Below are positions 49,178-59,006 of a stretch of DNA of 64,000 nucleotides, in pieces. How positions within the stretch are numbered: position 1 is the first letter of the stretch; every line of letters begins with the position of its first letter. The notes below the pieces were generated by a model. It made no database searches. It was given only the letters and a program-made list of their open reading frames with translations, and was not told the origin of the DNA. Made by a program: the position numbers and the translations under genes. Origin of the DNA: an uncultured Muribaculaceae bacterium (GTDB lineage Bacteria > Bacteroidota > Bacteroidia > Bacteroidales > Muribaculaceae). The stretch is from assembly GCA_910586565.1 (NCBI GenBank), contig CAJUIT010000005.1, forward strand, positions 62,001-126,000. Reading direction: 5' to 3'.

Positions 49178-50311
49178 ATGAAAACATTGAAACTTATTGC
49201 CGCCGCCATGCTCCCGTTGCTGGCGGGGTGCGGCCAGAGCAGCACTCAGCAGCTAACGAAATCGGGGCTCGACCCGGCGCTGTTTGAAACCGAGGTCGAC
49301 GGCATGCAAACCGCGCTCTACACCCTCACCAACGCCAACGGCGCTGAAGCATGCATCACCAACTACGGCGGGCGCCTCGTGTCGCTGATGGTGCCCGACC
49401 GCAACGGCAACCTCACCGACGTGGTGCTCGGCCACGACTCCATCGCCGACTACATCAACATCGACGGTAATTTCGGCGCACTCATCGGGCGCTATGGCAA
49501 CCGCATAAACCAAGGGCGCTTTTCAATCGACAGTGTGGAATATCAACTGCCACAGAACAATTTCGGCCATTGCCTTCACGGAGGGCCGAAAGGGTTTCAC
49601 CATTCGGTGTGGAACGCCACGCAACCCAACGACTCGGTGCTGACCCTCACTCTCCATTCTTCCGACGGCGATGCCGGCTTCCCCGGCAACATCGACGTGG
49701 AGGTAACCTACACCCTGACATCCGACAACGCCATCGCGATAGCCTACAAGGCAACAACCGATGCGCCTACTATCCTCAACCTCACCAACCACTCCTATTT
49801 CAACCTCAGCGGCGACCCCTCGGGCGATATCCTTGCCGAGAGCATCACATTCGATGCCGAAGCCTACACGCCCATCGACTCAACATTCATGACCACCGGT
49901 GAAATTGCCCCCGTAGCCGGAACGCCGTTCGACTTCACCTCACCCAAACAGATTGGAGCCGACCTCACCGCCGACAACGAACAGCTGCGCAACGGCCGCG
50001 GCTATGACCACAACATGGTTCTCCGCGCCAACCGCGACACCAATCTCCCCGCCGCCATCGTCACCGATCCGGTTTCGGGCATAAAGATGGAAGTATTCAC
50101 CACCGAACCGGGCATCCAGTTCTATATCGGCAATTTCCTCGACGGCACTGTGAAAGGTAAAAAAGGGATTGCCTACCCGCTTCGCTCGGCAATCTGCCTT
50201 GAGAGCCAGCATTTCCCCGACAGCCCCAACAAACCGGCGTGGCCGTCAGTTGTGGTCCGCCCCGGTGAGGTCTACACAAGCGCGTGCAAATATCGCTTCT
50301 CCACCATCTGA
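49178..50311 (+). CDS. galM: Aldose 1-epimerase lipoprotein
   Basis: A 377-residue mutarotase interconverting alpha and beta anomers of galactose and other aldoses. An N-terminal lipoprotein signal (LIAAAMLPLLAGCGQ, lipobox LAGC) places it in the periplasm or at the cell surface. Family motifs are ALIGRYGNRINQGRF, the catalytic His regions NFGHCLHGGPKGFHHSVW and NLTNHSYFNLSG, and the catalytic Glu in AICLESQHFPDSPN. It begins nine bases after the GH2 gene, consistent with processing of galactose released by that enzyme. Confidence 0.93.
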   Translation: MKTLKLIAAAMLPLLAGCGQSSTQQLTKSGLDPALFETEVDGMQTALYTLTNANGAEACITNYGGRLVSLMVPDRNGNLTDVVLGHDSIADYINIDGNFGALIGRYGNRINQGRFSIDSVEYQLPQNNFGHCLHGGPKGFHHSVWNATQPNDSVLTLTLHSSDGDAGFPGNIDVEVTYTLTSDNAIAIAYKATTDAPTILNLTNHSYFNLSGDPSGDILAESITFDAEAYTPIDSTFMTTGEIAPVAGTPFDFTSPKQIGADLTADNEQLRNGRGYDHNMVLRANRDTNLPAAIVTDPVSGIKMEVFTTEPGIQFYIGNFLDGTVKGKKGIAYPLRSAICLESQHFPDSPNKPAWPSVVVRPGEVYTSACKYRFSTI

Positions 50312-50352
50312 CATCACTACACAATCGCCATCATCGGCCGATTTCGCGCGGG

Positions 50353-51651
50353 TTAGGTGCCTGAGAAAAGGAGCGTGTAGCCCAGCAGGCGGTCGTAGCG
50401 TTCGCCCGGGGCACGATAATAAACGGCCACAAGATATTCGTTGACCGTCTGGTAGAAATTGCCGTCGACATCGGCAGTTGAAGCCGGGCGGTCAACGCCA
50501 TTGTTGAACAGCGGTTTTGCACCACCCTGCTGCGGTTGCGACGGGAGGGTGAGGAACTGATAGTTGTAGGCGCCCTGCTTGAGAAGCATCACCTTTTGAT
50601 ATGTTCCGGTTTCGGCATCGTAGCGCATGCGTGAGCTTTCGTCGAAGCGACGGTTGGTGAAATCACCGTCGAGATACACATCCATCCCGGGGATGGGGAG
50701 CATGGCGAGGGTGAAGTGCACAACCGAATAATCGGCCTCGGTGTTGAAGTCGGAGGCGTTATACTCGCGCACGAAAAATCGGCCGTGCTGCGTTGAATCA
50801 AACAGATAGTTTTTTGAATGGCGCGGAGTTGCCGGGGCGATAAAATGATGGTAGAAAGGTGGCACCCACTCGATTGATTCCACACCCATGCCGGGATAGG
50901 TGAGCTGCACCGTCTCCATGCGCCGGTATTCATTTCCTGCGGGAAAAATGAGATTGCGCTGATGGTCGAATATAATCTTGGAGCCGTTCACCCTCGACGG
51001 ATGGGATACAACCGCGGGGTTGTCGACACGGCCGTTCTGCGTCACAACCACCCGCAGGTCGTTGAAGGAATCGCGCACGGGATAGCGCATGAGGTCGAGC
51101 TCGACATCAACCTGCTGGTGGGAGTCGTTGTAGTCGACATCGGTTCGGGAACTGACCTCTCCCCTCACCTGCACAGCCCCTTCCGACACCATGAAGCGCA
51201 CCTGCAGAATGATTTCATCGGGGTTATCCTCGGGGTAGACACGCAACAGATAATTTCCCGACAGGGTGAAGCGGAAATCGGGATTGGGAAGCGTGAGCGA
51301 ATAGTGCACATAGTGGGTTGAGGTGCCACGCGAAAAGGAATAATCCTCCACATCGGCATAGTTGAAGCCGTCGAACACCTCCGAATCGACAACGTTGGAG
51401 AGTCGCCAGTCGGCATCGCAATGATAGATTGAATAGCGCAGATAGTCGCGCTCTTCGGCAAAGCGGTCGAACCCGATTGTGAGCCTGTCGGTTGAATTGA
51501 GCGTGATTACGGGTGGGGCGAGGCGGTTACCCTCGAGTTCGATTGTGAGTGTGTGGAAATCGGGGTGAAAGATGCCCGTTGATGTGTTTTCGGCTTGCAT
51601 GCAGATGGCAAACAGAGCCGTGATGATGAGCAGGAGTTTTCGGAGTGGCAT
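50353..51651 (-). CDS. DUF5103 protein, type IX secretion plug family
   Basis: A 432-residue exported protein from the ATG at 51651 (signal RKLLLIITALFAICMQA). DUF5103 blocks are visible: SDRLTIGFDRFAEERDYLRYSIYHCDADW-like text (in short, the YxIYHCDADW motif near residue 80), FDGFNYADVEDYSFSRGT, and a C-terminal beta domain with YQFLTLPSQPQQGG. Members include the plug that closes the type IX translocon channel. A longer frame uses a TTG directly after the ung stop and lacks a signal peptide at its end. It is cotranscribed with ung. Confidence 0.85.
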   Translation of the reverse strand: MPLRKLLLIITALFAICMQAENTSTGIFHPDFHTLTIELEGNRLAPPVITLNSTDRLTIGFDRFAEERDYLRYSIYHCDADWRLSNVVDSEVFDGFNYADVEDYSFSRGTSTHYVHYSLTLPNPDFRFTLSGNYLLRVYPEDNPDEIILQVRFMVSEGAVQVRGEVSSRTDVDYNDSHQQVDVELDLMRYPVRDSFNDLRVVVTQNGRVDNPAVVSHPSRVNGSKIIFDHQRNLIFPAGNEYRRMETVQLTYPGMGVESIEWVPPFYHHFIAPATPRHSKNYLFDSTQHGRFFVREYNASDFNTEADYSVVHFTLAMLPIPGMDVYLDGDFTNRRFDESSRMRYDAETGTYQKVMLLKQGAYNYQFLTLPSQPQQGGAKPLFNNGVDRPASTADVDGNFYQTVNEYLVAVYYRAPGERYDRLLGYTLLFSGT

Positions 51652-51699
51652 TGGCGGAAGTGTGGAGATGAGAGATTTCTTATAGTCGGATAATGGCAA

Positions 51700-52362
51700 T
51701 TACCATTTCACGGGTTCTTTGCCGTGCGCCTCAAGGTAGCTGTTGGCACGCGAGAAATGGTGGTTGCCGAAAAAGCCGCGGTGAGCCGACAATGGTGAGG
51801 GGTGCGGCGATGTGAGCACCAGATGGCGCGATTGGTCGATGAGTGCTTTCTTCCCTATCGCATAGCTGCCCCAGAGGATGAACACCACGTGCTCGCACTC
51901 GCGCGAGATGGTGGCGATAACATTGTCGGTAAAAGTTTCCCACCCGCGCCCCTGATGAGAGCCTGCGCGGTGCTCCTCAACCGTGAGAGTGGCGTTGAGC
52001 AACAGCACACCCTGGCGCGCCCAACGCGTGAGGTCGCCGTCGGCAGGGATAGGGGCACCGGTGTCGGATTCAACCTCCTTGAAAATGTTGCGCAGCGACG
52101 GAGGGAACGGCACCCCGGGATTCACCGAGAAACAGAGACCGTTGGCCTGCCCCGGCCCGTGATAGGGGTCTTGCCCGAGAATAACCACTTTCACATTGCT
52201 GAACGGGCAGGCATCGAAAGCGGCAAAAATCTTGCCGCCCGGGGGATAAACGGGCACCGCACGGTAGCGCTCGGTGACAAATTGCGTGAGTTGCCCGAAA
52301 TAGGGAGCTTCCCATTCTGCGGCAAGCCGTTCTTTCCAACCCTGTTCTATTCTGACGTTCAT
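51700..52362 (-). CDS. ung: Uracil-DNA glycosylase
   Basis: A 220-residue family 1 enzyme that excises uracil from DNA. The water-activating loop VVILGQDPYHGPGQANGLCF carries the catalytic Asp, and the leucine loop TSPHPSPLSAHRGFFGNHHF carries the catalytic His. Length and motif order are standard. It overlaps no other gene and is followed 48 bases later by the DUF5103 start. Confidence 0.97.
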   Translation of the reverse strand: MNVRIEQGWKERLAAEWEAPYFGQLTQFVTERYRAVPVYPPGGKIFAAFDACPFSNVKVVILGQDPYHGPGQANGLCFSVNPGVPFPPSLRNIFKEVESDTGAPIPADGDLTRWARQGVLLLNATLTVEEHRAGSHQGRGWETFTDNVIATISRECEHVVFILWGSYAIGKKALIDQSRHLVLTSPHPSPLSAHRGFFGNHHFSRANSYLEAHGKEPVKW

Positions 52363-52462
52363 GGTGCGTTGCTGATAGTTGCTTTATGTGCAAAGATACA
52401 AAGTATTTTTGATGAACGAAAATTGCGCGTGGAGCCTTTGGTATAGGGCGATACATAAACAA

Positions 52463-52496
52463 GGAAGCCGCGCCACCCGGGAGGGTGACACGGCTT
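52463..52496 (-). terminator. Terminator of the OmpA-family gene
   Basis: GAAGCCG...CGGCTTC stem with inner CACCC/GGGTG pairs, followed on the minus strand by CTTGTTTATG, 26 bases after the stop. Confidence 0.65.
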
Positions 52497-52522
52497 CTGT
52501 TGGTTTATCTTGGTAACTGAGA

Positions 52523-53731
52523 TTATTCAGCAACTTCGATTGTAACGGCGCGGTCGAGAGTGAGGCACTTGTCGCCGAGGTCAACGCGGTTACCGTTGTT
52601 GGTGGTAGCGTTGAGCTGGTCGGCAGCAACACCATATTTTACGAGCTGGTTCTTAACGGTGTTCACGCGGTTTTCGCGGAGACGAACGTTGATTGCGTCG
52701 GTACCGGTGTAGTTATCGGCCCAGCCGGTGAGGGTGTACTTCTTGGAAGTGTCAGCCTTCATCACGTTTGCTACAGATTCGAGCACCTTGCGGTCAACCG
52801 AAGTCAGACGGTAAACGTTGCAGGGGTAGTAGATAGTAGCGAGGGGAGCCTTGGTAACAACCTGCTTTTCAACAGGACGGTTGAGGCAAGCCTTGAGCTG
52901 AGCTTCGAGGTCGGCGATGCGGGCATCGGCAGCCTGAAGGCGAGCGCGGTATTCGTCGCAGTTTTCGGCGGGAGGACAAACGGGAACAACGGGAGCCGAC
53001 CATTCGGTGGTGCCGAATTTGTAGGCAGCTGTGATCATAGCTTCACCAACGAGAGCGGTGTTCTTCCAGTGAGCGTATTCGTCAACGTGGTTGGAAAGAG
53101 CAACGGCACGGAGGTCGAGACCCAGCGAGAAGTGACGGGTGATGTTGAATTCCTGAGTGATACCTGCGCGGAGCGAAATCACACGGTCGCCATTGTGCTT
53201 CCAGCCGAATTCGGTTGCCTGCTCGTTCTTGGCATATTTATACATGCTCCAGTAGAGGGCACCACCGGCATAGAAGTATGCGTTGTAAACACGGTTGGGT
53301 TTGTAACCGCACCACCAGTTGGTGAGGCTGATCATAACGTCGAAGCCCGGGCCGATGTAGTTCACTTTCGATTTGTACATGCCGTCAACGAGGTTTTCCC
53401 AGGGGCGTGCGCCGGGGAAAGCTTCTTTGGTAACACCTTTCACTGAAAGGAAGTCAGCACCGAGACGGGCACCGATGATGGGTGAGAACCATTTGCCGAC
53501 ATAGAGAGAAGCTGCGGGAGCGAAGCGGTCGCTTACGTTGCGCTTGCTGTCCTGAGTGGTGAAGCCCATAGCCACACCGCCTTCACCCTGGATAAACCAG
53601 TTGGCAGAGAACTTGTTGAACAGGTAGCCCTGCGAGGCATCCTCAACATAGGTCACCTCCTGTGCATTCTGGGCAACGGCGCTGCCTGCGAGCAGTGCGA
53701 AACCTAATGCTAAGATAGAACTCTTTTTCAT
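52523..53731 (-). CDS. OmpA family outer-membrane protein
   Basis: A 402-residue outer-membrane protein. The signal peptide ends near residue 20 (LLAGSAVAQNAQE). An N-terminal beta-barrel domain (residues about 30-245) is followed by a coiled linker (CDEYRARLQAADARIADLEAQL) and a C-terminal OmpA peptidoglycan-binding domain, with LTGWADNYTGTDAINVRLRENR near 335-355. It links the outer membrane to the cell wall and is likely abundant. The 475 bases upstream (53732-54206) contain a hairpin at 54064-54090 and a weak -7-like TAACTTTA (minus strand, 53936-53929) but no gene. Confidence 0.9.
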   Translation of the reverse strand: MKKSSILALGFALLAGSAVAQNAQEVTYVEDASQGYLFNKFSANWFIQGEGGVAMGFTTQDSKRNVSDRFAPAASLYVGKWFSPIIGARLGADFLSVKGVTKEAFPGARPWENLVDGMYKSKVNYIGPGFDVMISLTNWWCGYKPNRVYNAYFYAGGALYWSMYKYAKNEQATEFGWKHNGDRVISLRAGITQEFNITRHFSLGLDLRAVALSNHVDEYAHWKNTALVGEAMITAAYKFGTTEWSAPVVPVCPPAENCDEYRARLQAADARIADLEAQLKACLNRPVEKQVVTKAPLATIYYPCNVYRLTSVDRKVLESVANVMKADTSKKYTLTGWADNYTGTDAINVRLRENRVNTVKNQLVKYGVAADQLNATTNNGNRVDLGDKCLTLDRAVTIEVAE

Positions 53732-54063
53732 AGATAAAGTAAAAACGTTTTGTTGATATATATGAAAGTTATTTGTTTTGTGCTTTTGTGTCGTATCCCT
53801 CTTCTCCCTCGTGTGATAAATCCTTATGCAGTCGTCAATTGATGTAAACTACTGATTTTAAAGCTTTTATTTATAATGATTACGCTCTTGACCGCATCAA
53901 TCGGCCGAGAGTGATGCAAAAATCGGTGTAAAGTTAGTGATTTTTTTTAATTATTTCACATTTCGCCGACGGAATTTGCATCAAGTGTTGATAATTAAAA
54001 AGAAAATCGGGGGTAAGCCCCACGAACTTTACCAAATTTTAGCATCTCTTATGAATAGAGAAC

Positions 54064-54090
54064 CCCGAAAACCTGCGTGAGGTTTTCGGG
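54064..54090. terminator. Hairpin between transketolase and the OmpA-family gene
   Basis: CCCGAAAACCT and AGGTTTTCGGG form a perfect 11-bp stem with a 5-base loop. Neither side has a strong U-tract; it is most likely the transketolase terminator (minus strand). Confidence 0.5.
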
Positions 54091-54206
54091 ATTCCCAGTT
54101 TTAACTTTGTTAACGGCAAAATGTTAACAGCCAATCTCGATCACGAATCGTTGAACCCGAAATCGCTTATTTTGAGATTGCTTAAAAACAAGCTTTTAGC
54201 CGTGAT

Positions 54207-56240
54207 TTATTTGCCGATGAATTTCAGCACCTGCTCAACAATGTTCTGAGCGGTGAAGCCGAATTTCTCGTCGAGCACCTTGTAGGGTGCCGATGCGCCG
54301 AAATGGTTGAGACCGAACACCTTTCCGTGAGGTCCCACAACACTGCGGAGAGTTGAGGGGAGCCCTGCGGTGAGGCCGAACACGGGCACACCGTTGGTTG
54401 GGATGACGCTTTCGCGGTAGTCTTTATCCTGCTCCTCGAAGAGTCCGAGCGAAGGCACCGAAACCACGCGGCAGGGAATCTCTCCTGCTTCGAGCAGTAC
54501 GGCCACCTCGCAGAGAAGCGACACTTCCGACCCGTTGGCAACGAGCACAACTTTGGGATGGGGTGTATCCATCACAACATAGCCACCCATGTGGGCACCC
54601 TGAGCCTCCTCATAGCGGTTGCCGGTTGCAGCGGGGAGGTCCTTGAGGTCCTGACGCGAGAGTATGAGAGCTGTGGGGGTGCTGAAGTTATCCATTGCCA
54701 TCTGCCATGCCACAGAAGTTTCCACGGCATCGGCGGGGCGGATAACGAGCATCGAGGGCTTGCCCGAGAAGTTGCGGAGCTCCTCCATCAGGCGGATTTG
54801 AGCCTCCTGTTCAACGGGTTCGTGGGTGGGGCCATCCTCGCCTACACGGAATGCGTCGTGACTCCACACATATTTCACGGGGAGCTCCATCAACGCGGCC
54901 ATGCGGATGGCGGGTTTCATATAGTCGGAGAACACGAAGAATGTGCCGCATGCGCAGATAACGCCTCCGTGGAGTGCGATGCCGTTCATAATCGACGCCA
55001 TAGTGAGCTCCGACACACCGGCGTGGAGGAATGCCCCCGAGAAATCACCGTTGGTGAATGCGCCGGTGCGTTTGAGAAACGCATCGGTCTTGTCGGAGTT
55101 GGCGAGGTCGGCACTCGACACTATCATGTTTTCAACTTTCTGGGCCAGCACGTCGAGCACTGCTGCAGAGGCGGTGCGGGTTGCGGCTCCGGCTTTCTGC
55201 ACGATTGCCGAATAGTCAATTTCGGGGAGTTTGTTGTTGATGAAATCGTCGAGCTTTTTGGCGAGCTCGGGATTGGCCTTTGCCCATTCAGCCTCGGCAG
55301 CCTTGCGGGCGGCGCAGATTTTGCGCAGCTCGGCGTTGCGGTCGGCATAGAGTTTTTCAACATCGGCGGGCACAAGCCAGGGGTTGGCGGGGTCGGCGCC
55401 CAGATTCTCAACCGTTTTTGCATAGTCGGCACCCGATTTGCTCAGGGGCTGACCGTGGGTTGAGCATTTTCCCTCGAAATTGCTGCCGTCGGCGGTGACG
55501 GCGCCACGCCCCATGATGGTGTTGCCGATGATGAGGGTGGGACGCTTTGTTTCAGCATTTGCCGCAGTGAGTGCTCCGGCAATCGCCTCGGGATCGGTTC
55601 CGTCAACGGTAATCACGTTCCATCCCCATGCGGTGTACTTCATGGCCACATCCTCGCAGTCAACGGCATCGACATCGGTCGAGAGCTGCACGCGGTTGCT
55701 GTCGTAGAACATGATGAGGTTGGCAAGGCCGAGGAATCCGGCAATGCGGCCTGCGCCCTGCGAGATTTCCTCCTGGATGCCGCCGTCGGAAATAAACGCG
55801 TAGGTTTTGTGAGCTACAACGTCGCCGAAACGGGCTTGCAGAAAACGCTCGGCAATGGCGCAGCCAACGGCCATTGTGTGACCCTGCCCGAGCGGACCTG
55901 AGGTGTTTTCAACGCCGCGTTCGGGGTCGAGTTCGGGATGGCCGGGGCAAACGCTGCCCCACTGGCGGAACTGCTGCAGCTCGGCCACAGTGTATTTTCC
56001 GGTGAGCGCCAACACGGCATAGAGCATGGGTGACATGTGACCGGGGTCGAGGAAAAACCTGTCGCGCGCAATCCATGTGGGATCATCGGGGTCGGTCACG
56101 AGAAATTGCGAGTAGAGCACGTTCACGAAGTCGGCGCCTCCCATGGCGCCTCCCGGATGGCCCGACTTAGCTTTTTCAACCATCGATGCCGCAAGCACAC
56201 GAATGGTGTCGGCTGCCTTGTTGACGAGTTGGGTGTTCAT
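54207..56240 (-). CDS. tkt: Transketolase
   Basis: A 677-residue thiamine diphosphate enzyme of the non-oxidative pentose phosphate pathway, transferring two-carbon units between sugar phosphates. Evidence: MVEKAKSGHPGGAMGGADFV at the N-terminus, GPLGQGHTMAVG, the TPP motif SDGGIQEEISQGAGRIAG with ending FYDSNRVQLS, and in the second half SHDAFRVGEDGPTHEPVEQ. The C-terminal domain is complete. Length is typical. Confidence 0.96.
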   Translation of the reverse strand: MNTQLVNKAADTIRVLAASMVEKAKSGHPGGAMGGADFVNVLYSQFLVTDPDDPTWIARDRFFLDPGHMSPMLYAVLALTGKYTVAELQQFRQWGSVCPGHPELDPERGVENTSGPLGQGHTMAVGCAIAERFLQARFGDVVAHKTYAFISDGGIQEEISQGAGRIAGFLGLANLIMFYDSNRVQLSTDVDAVDCEDVAMKYTAWGWNVITVDGTDPEAIAGALTAANAETKRPTLIIGNTIMGRGAVTADGSNFEGKCSTHGQPLSKSGADYAKTVENLGADPANPWLVPADVEKLYADRNAELRKICAARKAAEAEWAKANPELAKKLDDFINNKLPEIDYSAIVQKAGAATRTASAAVLDVLAQKVENMIVSSADLANSDKTDAFLKRTGAFTNGDFSGAFLHAGVSELTMASIMNGIALHGGVICACGTFFVFSDYMKPAIRMAALMELPVKYVWSHDAFRVGEDGPTHEPVEQEAQIRLMEELRNFSGKPSMLVIRPADAVETSVAWQMAMDNFSTPTALILSRQDLKDLPAATGNRYEEAQGAHMGGYVVMDTPHPKVVLVANGSEVSLLCEVAVLLEAGEIPCRVVSVPSLGLFEEQDKDYRESVIPTNGVPVFGLTAGLPSTLRSVVGPHGKVFGLNHFGASAPYKVLDEKFGFTAQNIVEQVLKFIGK

Positions 56241-56336
56241 GTGGGATGAAGTGTATAGTTAGTTAGTTTAGGTGAATGTCGGGGAAAAACGGATGGCCTG
56301 TCATTAAAAAAGCTGACACCGACCGGCCATTTATCA

Positions 56337-56388
56337 ACGTCGGGAACCACCGTTTTGTTTGTGAAAGACAATGGTCGGTTCCCGACGT
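56337..56388 (-). terminator. Hairpin after the FHS sugar transporter gene
   Basis: ACGTCGGGAACC pairs perfectly with GGTTCCCGACGT around a 28-base loop, 22 bases after the transporter stop. Confidence 0.5.
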
Positions 56389-56409
56389 GAGAATTATGCT
56401 GTCGCCGAA

Positions 56410-57762
56410 TCAGAGAGCGTTCTCCACTTCGTCGTCGACGGGGATGTCGCGGTTAACGTTCTTCGAGCCACTCACGCCGTAGAAGAACAGGTAGGCAAGC
56501 ATGGCGATAACCAGCCAGTAGGAGGTCATGTAGCCTGCCGAGTTGGCGATGGCGTTCTGGATGAGGGGCATCACGCCGCCACCTACAACCATCATCATGA
56601 AAATGCCCGAAGCCTGTGCGGTGTATTTGCCGAGACCCTCGACAGCGAGGTTGAAGATGCCGCCCCACATAACCGAGGTGCAGAGGCCGCAGAGCACCAG
56701 CAGCAAAGCGCTGATGGGCACCTGTGCCATGTTGAAGCCTTCCTCAACACTGTAGGCAGGCATGGAAACACGGATTGTGGAGGGGAGGAAGATAGCGAGG
56801 GCGATGAGCACTATTGCTGTTGCCGACACAACGATGAGCTGTGTGCGGCTCGACACCTTGCCCGAGATAACACTCGATGTGGCGCGGCCAACGAGCATGA
56901 GCAACCAGTAGATTGCGGCAACGGCGCCTGCAACGGCTGTGGCGTTGGTTGTGATGCCCGAAACAGAGCTGTCGGAGAGATAGAAGATGAGCACGCCGGG
57001 GATGCCGACCTCAATACCCACATAGAAGAAGATGCCGATAACGCCGAGCACGGTGTGACGGAAGTTCCAGGGGCTGTGGGCATATTTCACTGCCTTGGCA
57101 CCCTTCTTTGCCATGTGAGGTTCGGGGATAGCCACAAGGCTGATGATGATGAGGGCGCACACAAACACACCCATAGCGATGAAGAGCAGGGGAGCCACAT
57201 CGCTCATTGCGGTGGAAGCGGTTACGGTGCCGATGAGCATACCAACGAAGAGGGGGGTGAGGGTGCCGGCAAGCGAGTTGAGCGAGCCACCGGTCTGGAT
57301 GAGCTGGTTGCCTTTGTTGCCACCGCCGCCGAGGAGGTTGAGCATGGGGTTAACCACGGTGTTGAGCATGCACACGCAGAAACCGCAGATGAATGCACCG
57401 AGCAGATAAATGACAAAGTTGAGCATCACGGGCTGGCCACCGACGGTGAACACGGGGGTTTCGGCGCCGAAAACGCTTGAAAGATATTGGAAAACAAGAC
57501 CTACCAGACCAACTGCCATAGCGAGAAGGGCGGTTTTCTTGTAACCGATTTTCACCAGCAGGTTGCCGGCGGGAATGCCCATGAACAGATAGGCGAGGAA
57601 GTTCATCATGTTGCCCATCATGCCCGACCAGTCATACTGGTTTTTCCAGATTGTGCCGAGCGGAGCAGCCAGATTGGTGACGAATGAAATCATCGCAAAG
57701 AGAAAGAACATTGCAATGATTGCAATCAAGCGTCCGTTGGAGCTTGCTTTTTCTTGTGTCAT
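56410..57762 (-). CDS. FHS-type MFS sugar transporter
   Basis: A 450-residue inner-membrane permease with about twelve helices, resembling the fucose/glucose-galactose (FHS/FucP) branch. Typical blocks are MFFLFAMISFVTNLAAPLG, the loop between helices 2 and 3 with GNLLVKIGYKKTALLAM, and CMLNTVVNPMLNLLGGGGNK followed by QTGGSLNSLAGTLTP. A proton/sugar symport role is likely; the sugar is unknown. It lies 169 bases upstream of the transketolase start on the same strand with a hairpin in between, so it is probably a separate unit. Confidence 0.85.
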   Translation of the reverse strand: MTQEKASSNGRLIAIIAMFFLFAMISFVTNLAAPLGTIWKNQYDWSGMMGNMMNFLAYLFMGIPAGNLLVKIGYKKTALLAMAVGLVGLVFQYLSSVFGAETPVFTVGGQPVMLNFVIYLLGAFICGFCVCMLNTVVNPMLNLLGGGGNKGNQLIQTGGSLNSLAGTLTPLFVGMLIGTVTASTAMSDVAPLLFIAMGVFVCALIIISLVAIPEPHMAKKGAKAVKYAHSPWNFRHTVLGVIGIFFYVGIEVGIPGVLIFYLSDSSVSGITTNATAVAGAVAAIYWLLMLVGRATSSVISGKVSSRTQLIVVSATAIVLIALAIFLPSTIRVSMPAYSVEEGFNMAQVPISALLLVLCGLCTSVMWGGIFNLAVEGLGKYTAQASGIFMMMVVGGGVMPLIQNAIANSAGYMTSYWLVIAMLAYLFFYGVSGSKNVNRDIPVDDEVENAL

Positions 57763-57827
57763 AATCGTTTTTAGTGTAGTTTAAGGTGGTTAGTATTATT
57801 TTGGTTTGTGCAAATTTACTGAAAAAT

Positions 57828-57860
57828 CAGCGCCCTGCAAAAAAACTTTGCAAGGCGCTG
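57828..57860 (-). terminator. Terminator of the DUF4494-yggS operon
   Basis: CAGCGCC-TGCAAA pairs with TTTGCA-GGCGCTG (one mismatch); the minus strand continues ATTTTTC. Confidence 0.75.
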
Positions 57861-57871
57861 TGTGATGCGGT

Positions 57872-58543
57872 TCAATATTGGCGGGAGCCGAAAATGGCTG
57901 TTCCCACCCTCACCATTGTTGAGCCCTCCTCAACGGCGATCGGATAGTCGTCGCTCATGCCCATGCTCAGGGTGTCGAAACCACGGAGGTCGGGGCACAT
58001 TTCGCAAATGCGGCGGTGAAGCGAGGCAATGGCGGAGAAATCGGATTTTACACGGGCGAGGTCGTCGGTGTTCGACGCCATACCCATAAGTCCGCAGATG
58101 TGGGTGGCTTTCAGGCTCTCGAAGCTGCGGTTGGCAAACCATTCGAGCAGTTCGTCGGGAAGGAATCCGAACTTTGTTTCCTCGCGGGCAACATGCACCT
58201 GCATGAGCACCGGCTGCACCACGCCGAGGGTTTCGGCCTCCTTGTCGATGGCACGGAGAAGCCTGTCGGAGTCAACACTCTCAATCAGCGCCGGATGCAA
58301 CTTGAGCAGCTGCTTCACCTTGTTGGTTTGCAGGTGGCCGATGAAGTGCCAGCTTATGTCGGCAGGGAGTGCGGGCACCTTCTGCGCGAGCTCCTGCACA
58401 CGGCTCTCGCCGAAATTGCGCTGCCCACCTGCGTAGGCCTCGGCTATGGCTTCGGCGGGATGGAATTTCGACACGGCAACCAGCGTCACCCCCTGCGGGA
58501 GGGTGCTTTTTATCTCGCTGATGTGGTGCGCTATCTCATTCAT
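57872..58543 (-). CDS. YggS-family PLP-binding protein
   Basis: A 223-residue cytosolic protein of the PLPBP/YggS family, involved in pyridoxal phosphate homeostasis. The PLP Lys is in VTLVAVSKFHPAEAI near residue 26. Other family blocks are NFGESRVQELAQKV, WHFIGHLQTNKVK, SVDSDRLL, and the C-terminal LSMGMSDDYPIAVEEGSTMVRVG. Length is typical. It starts seven bases after the DUF4494 gene. Confidence 0.94.
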   Translation of the reverse strand: MNEIAHHISEIKSTLPQGVTLVAVSKFHPAEAIAEAYAGGQRNFGESRVQELAQKVPALPADISWHFIGHLQTNKVKQLLKLHPALIESVDSDRLLRAIDKEAETLGVVQPVLMQVHVAREETKFGFLPDELLEWFANRSFESLKATHICGLMGMASNTDDLARVKSDFSAIASLHRRICEMCPDLRGFDTLSMGMSDDYPIAVEEGSTMVRVGTAIFGSRQY

Positions 58544-58550
58544 GCCGGGA

Positions 58551-59006
58551 TCAGTCCTTTTTCTCGGGAGTTTCCCCCTTCACCTTCACTTTGTAGACGT
58601 CCATAAGGGGAGTTTCGGCGATTGACACGATTTCAAAATCGGCCATTGTGCCTTTCATACCCTCCATGAAATTGTCGAAAGCCCCCTTGAAGTCGTTGCC
58701 GGCCACAAGGATGAGCGAGGTTGATTTTTTCTCGACAGCAGTTTTTTCGTCGATGGTGATGAATGCCACCTTTACAAGATACCACTTGTCGGCCGAATCA
58801 TCCCAGAAAATCTCGCTGATTTTGGTGCGCTTCACGGCCGAGACATTCACCTCGCCGCTGATGAAGGGGGTCTGCTCCTCGATGATGCGAGCCTCGGCTT
58901 CGGTGAAGCTCAGGGCATCAACCAGAAACGATTCGGTAACTTTTTTCACTGCTCCGTTCTCCTGGAGCTTGTCATATCGGATTTTGCATTCAAACCAACT
59001 TGCCAT
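58551..59006 (-). CDS. DUF4494 family protein
   Basis: A 151-residue protein from the ATG at 59006. It matches DUF4494, a Bacteroidetes-restricted family without known function: WFECKIRYDKLQENGAVKKV, ALSFTEAEARIIEE, EIFWDDSADKWYLVKVAFIT and DVYKVK. The frame is open to 59099, but the added N-terminus is not conserved-looking. It forms an operon with the yggS gene. Confidence 0.85.
   Translation of the reverse strand: MASWFECKIRYDKLQENGAVKKVTESFLVDALSFTEAEARIIEEQTPFISGEVNVSAVKRTKISEIFWDDSADKWYLVKVAFITIDEKTAVEKKSTSLILVAGNDFKGAFDNFMEGMKGTMADFEIVSIAETPLMDVYKVKVKGETPEKKD

Noticed and set aside
54102..54109. Plus-strand TAACTTTG promoter element
   Set aside because: No plus-strand gene or RNA follows; it would only transcribe antisense to transketolase and lacks a -33 element.
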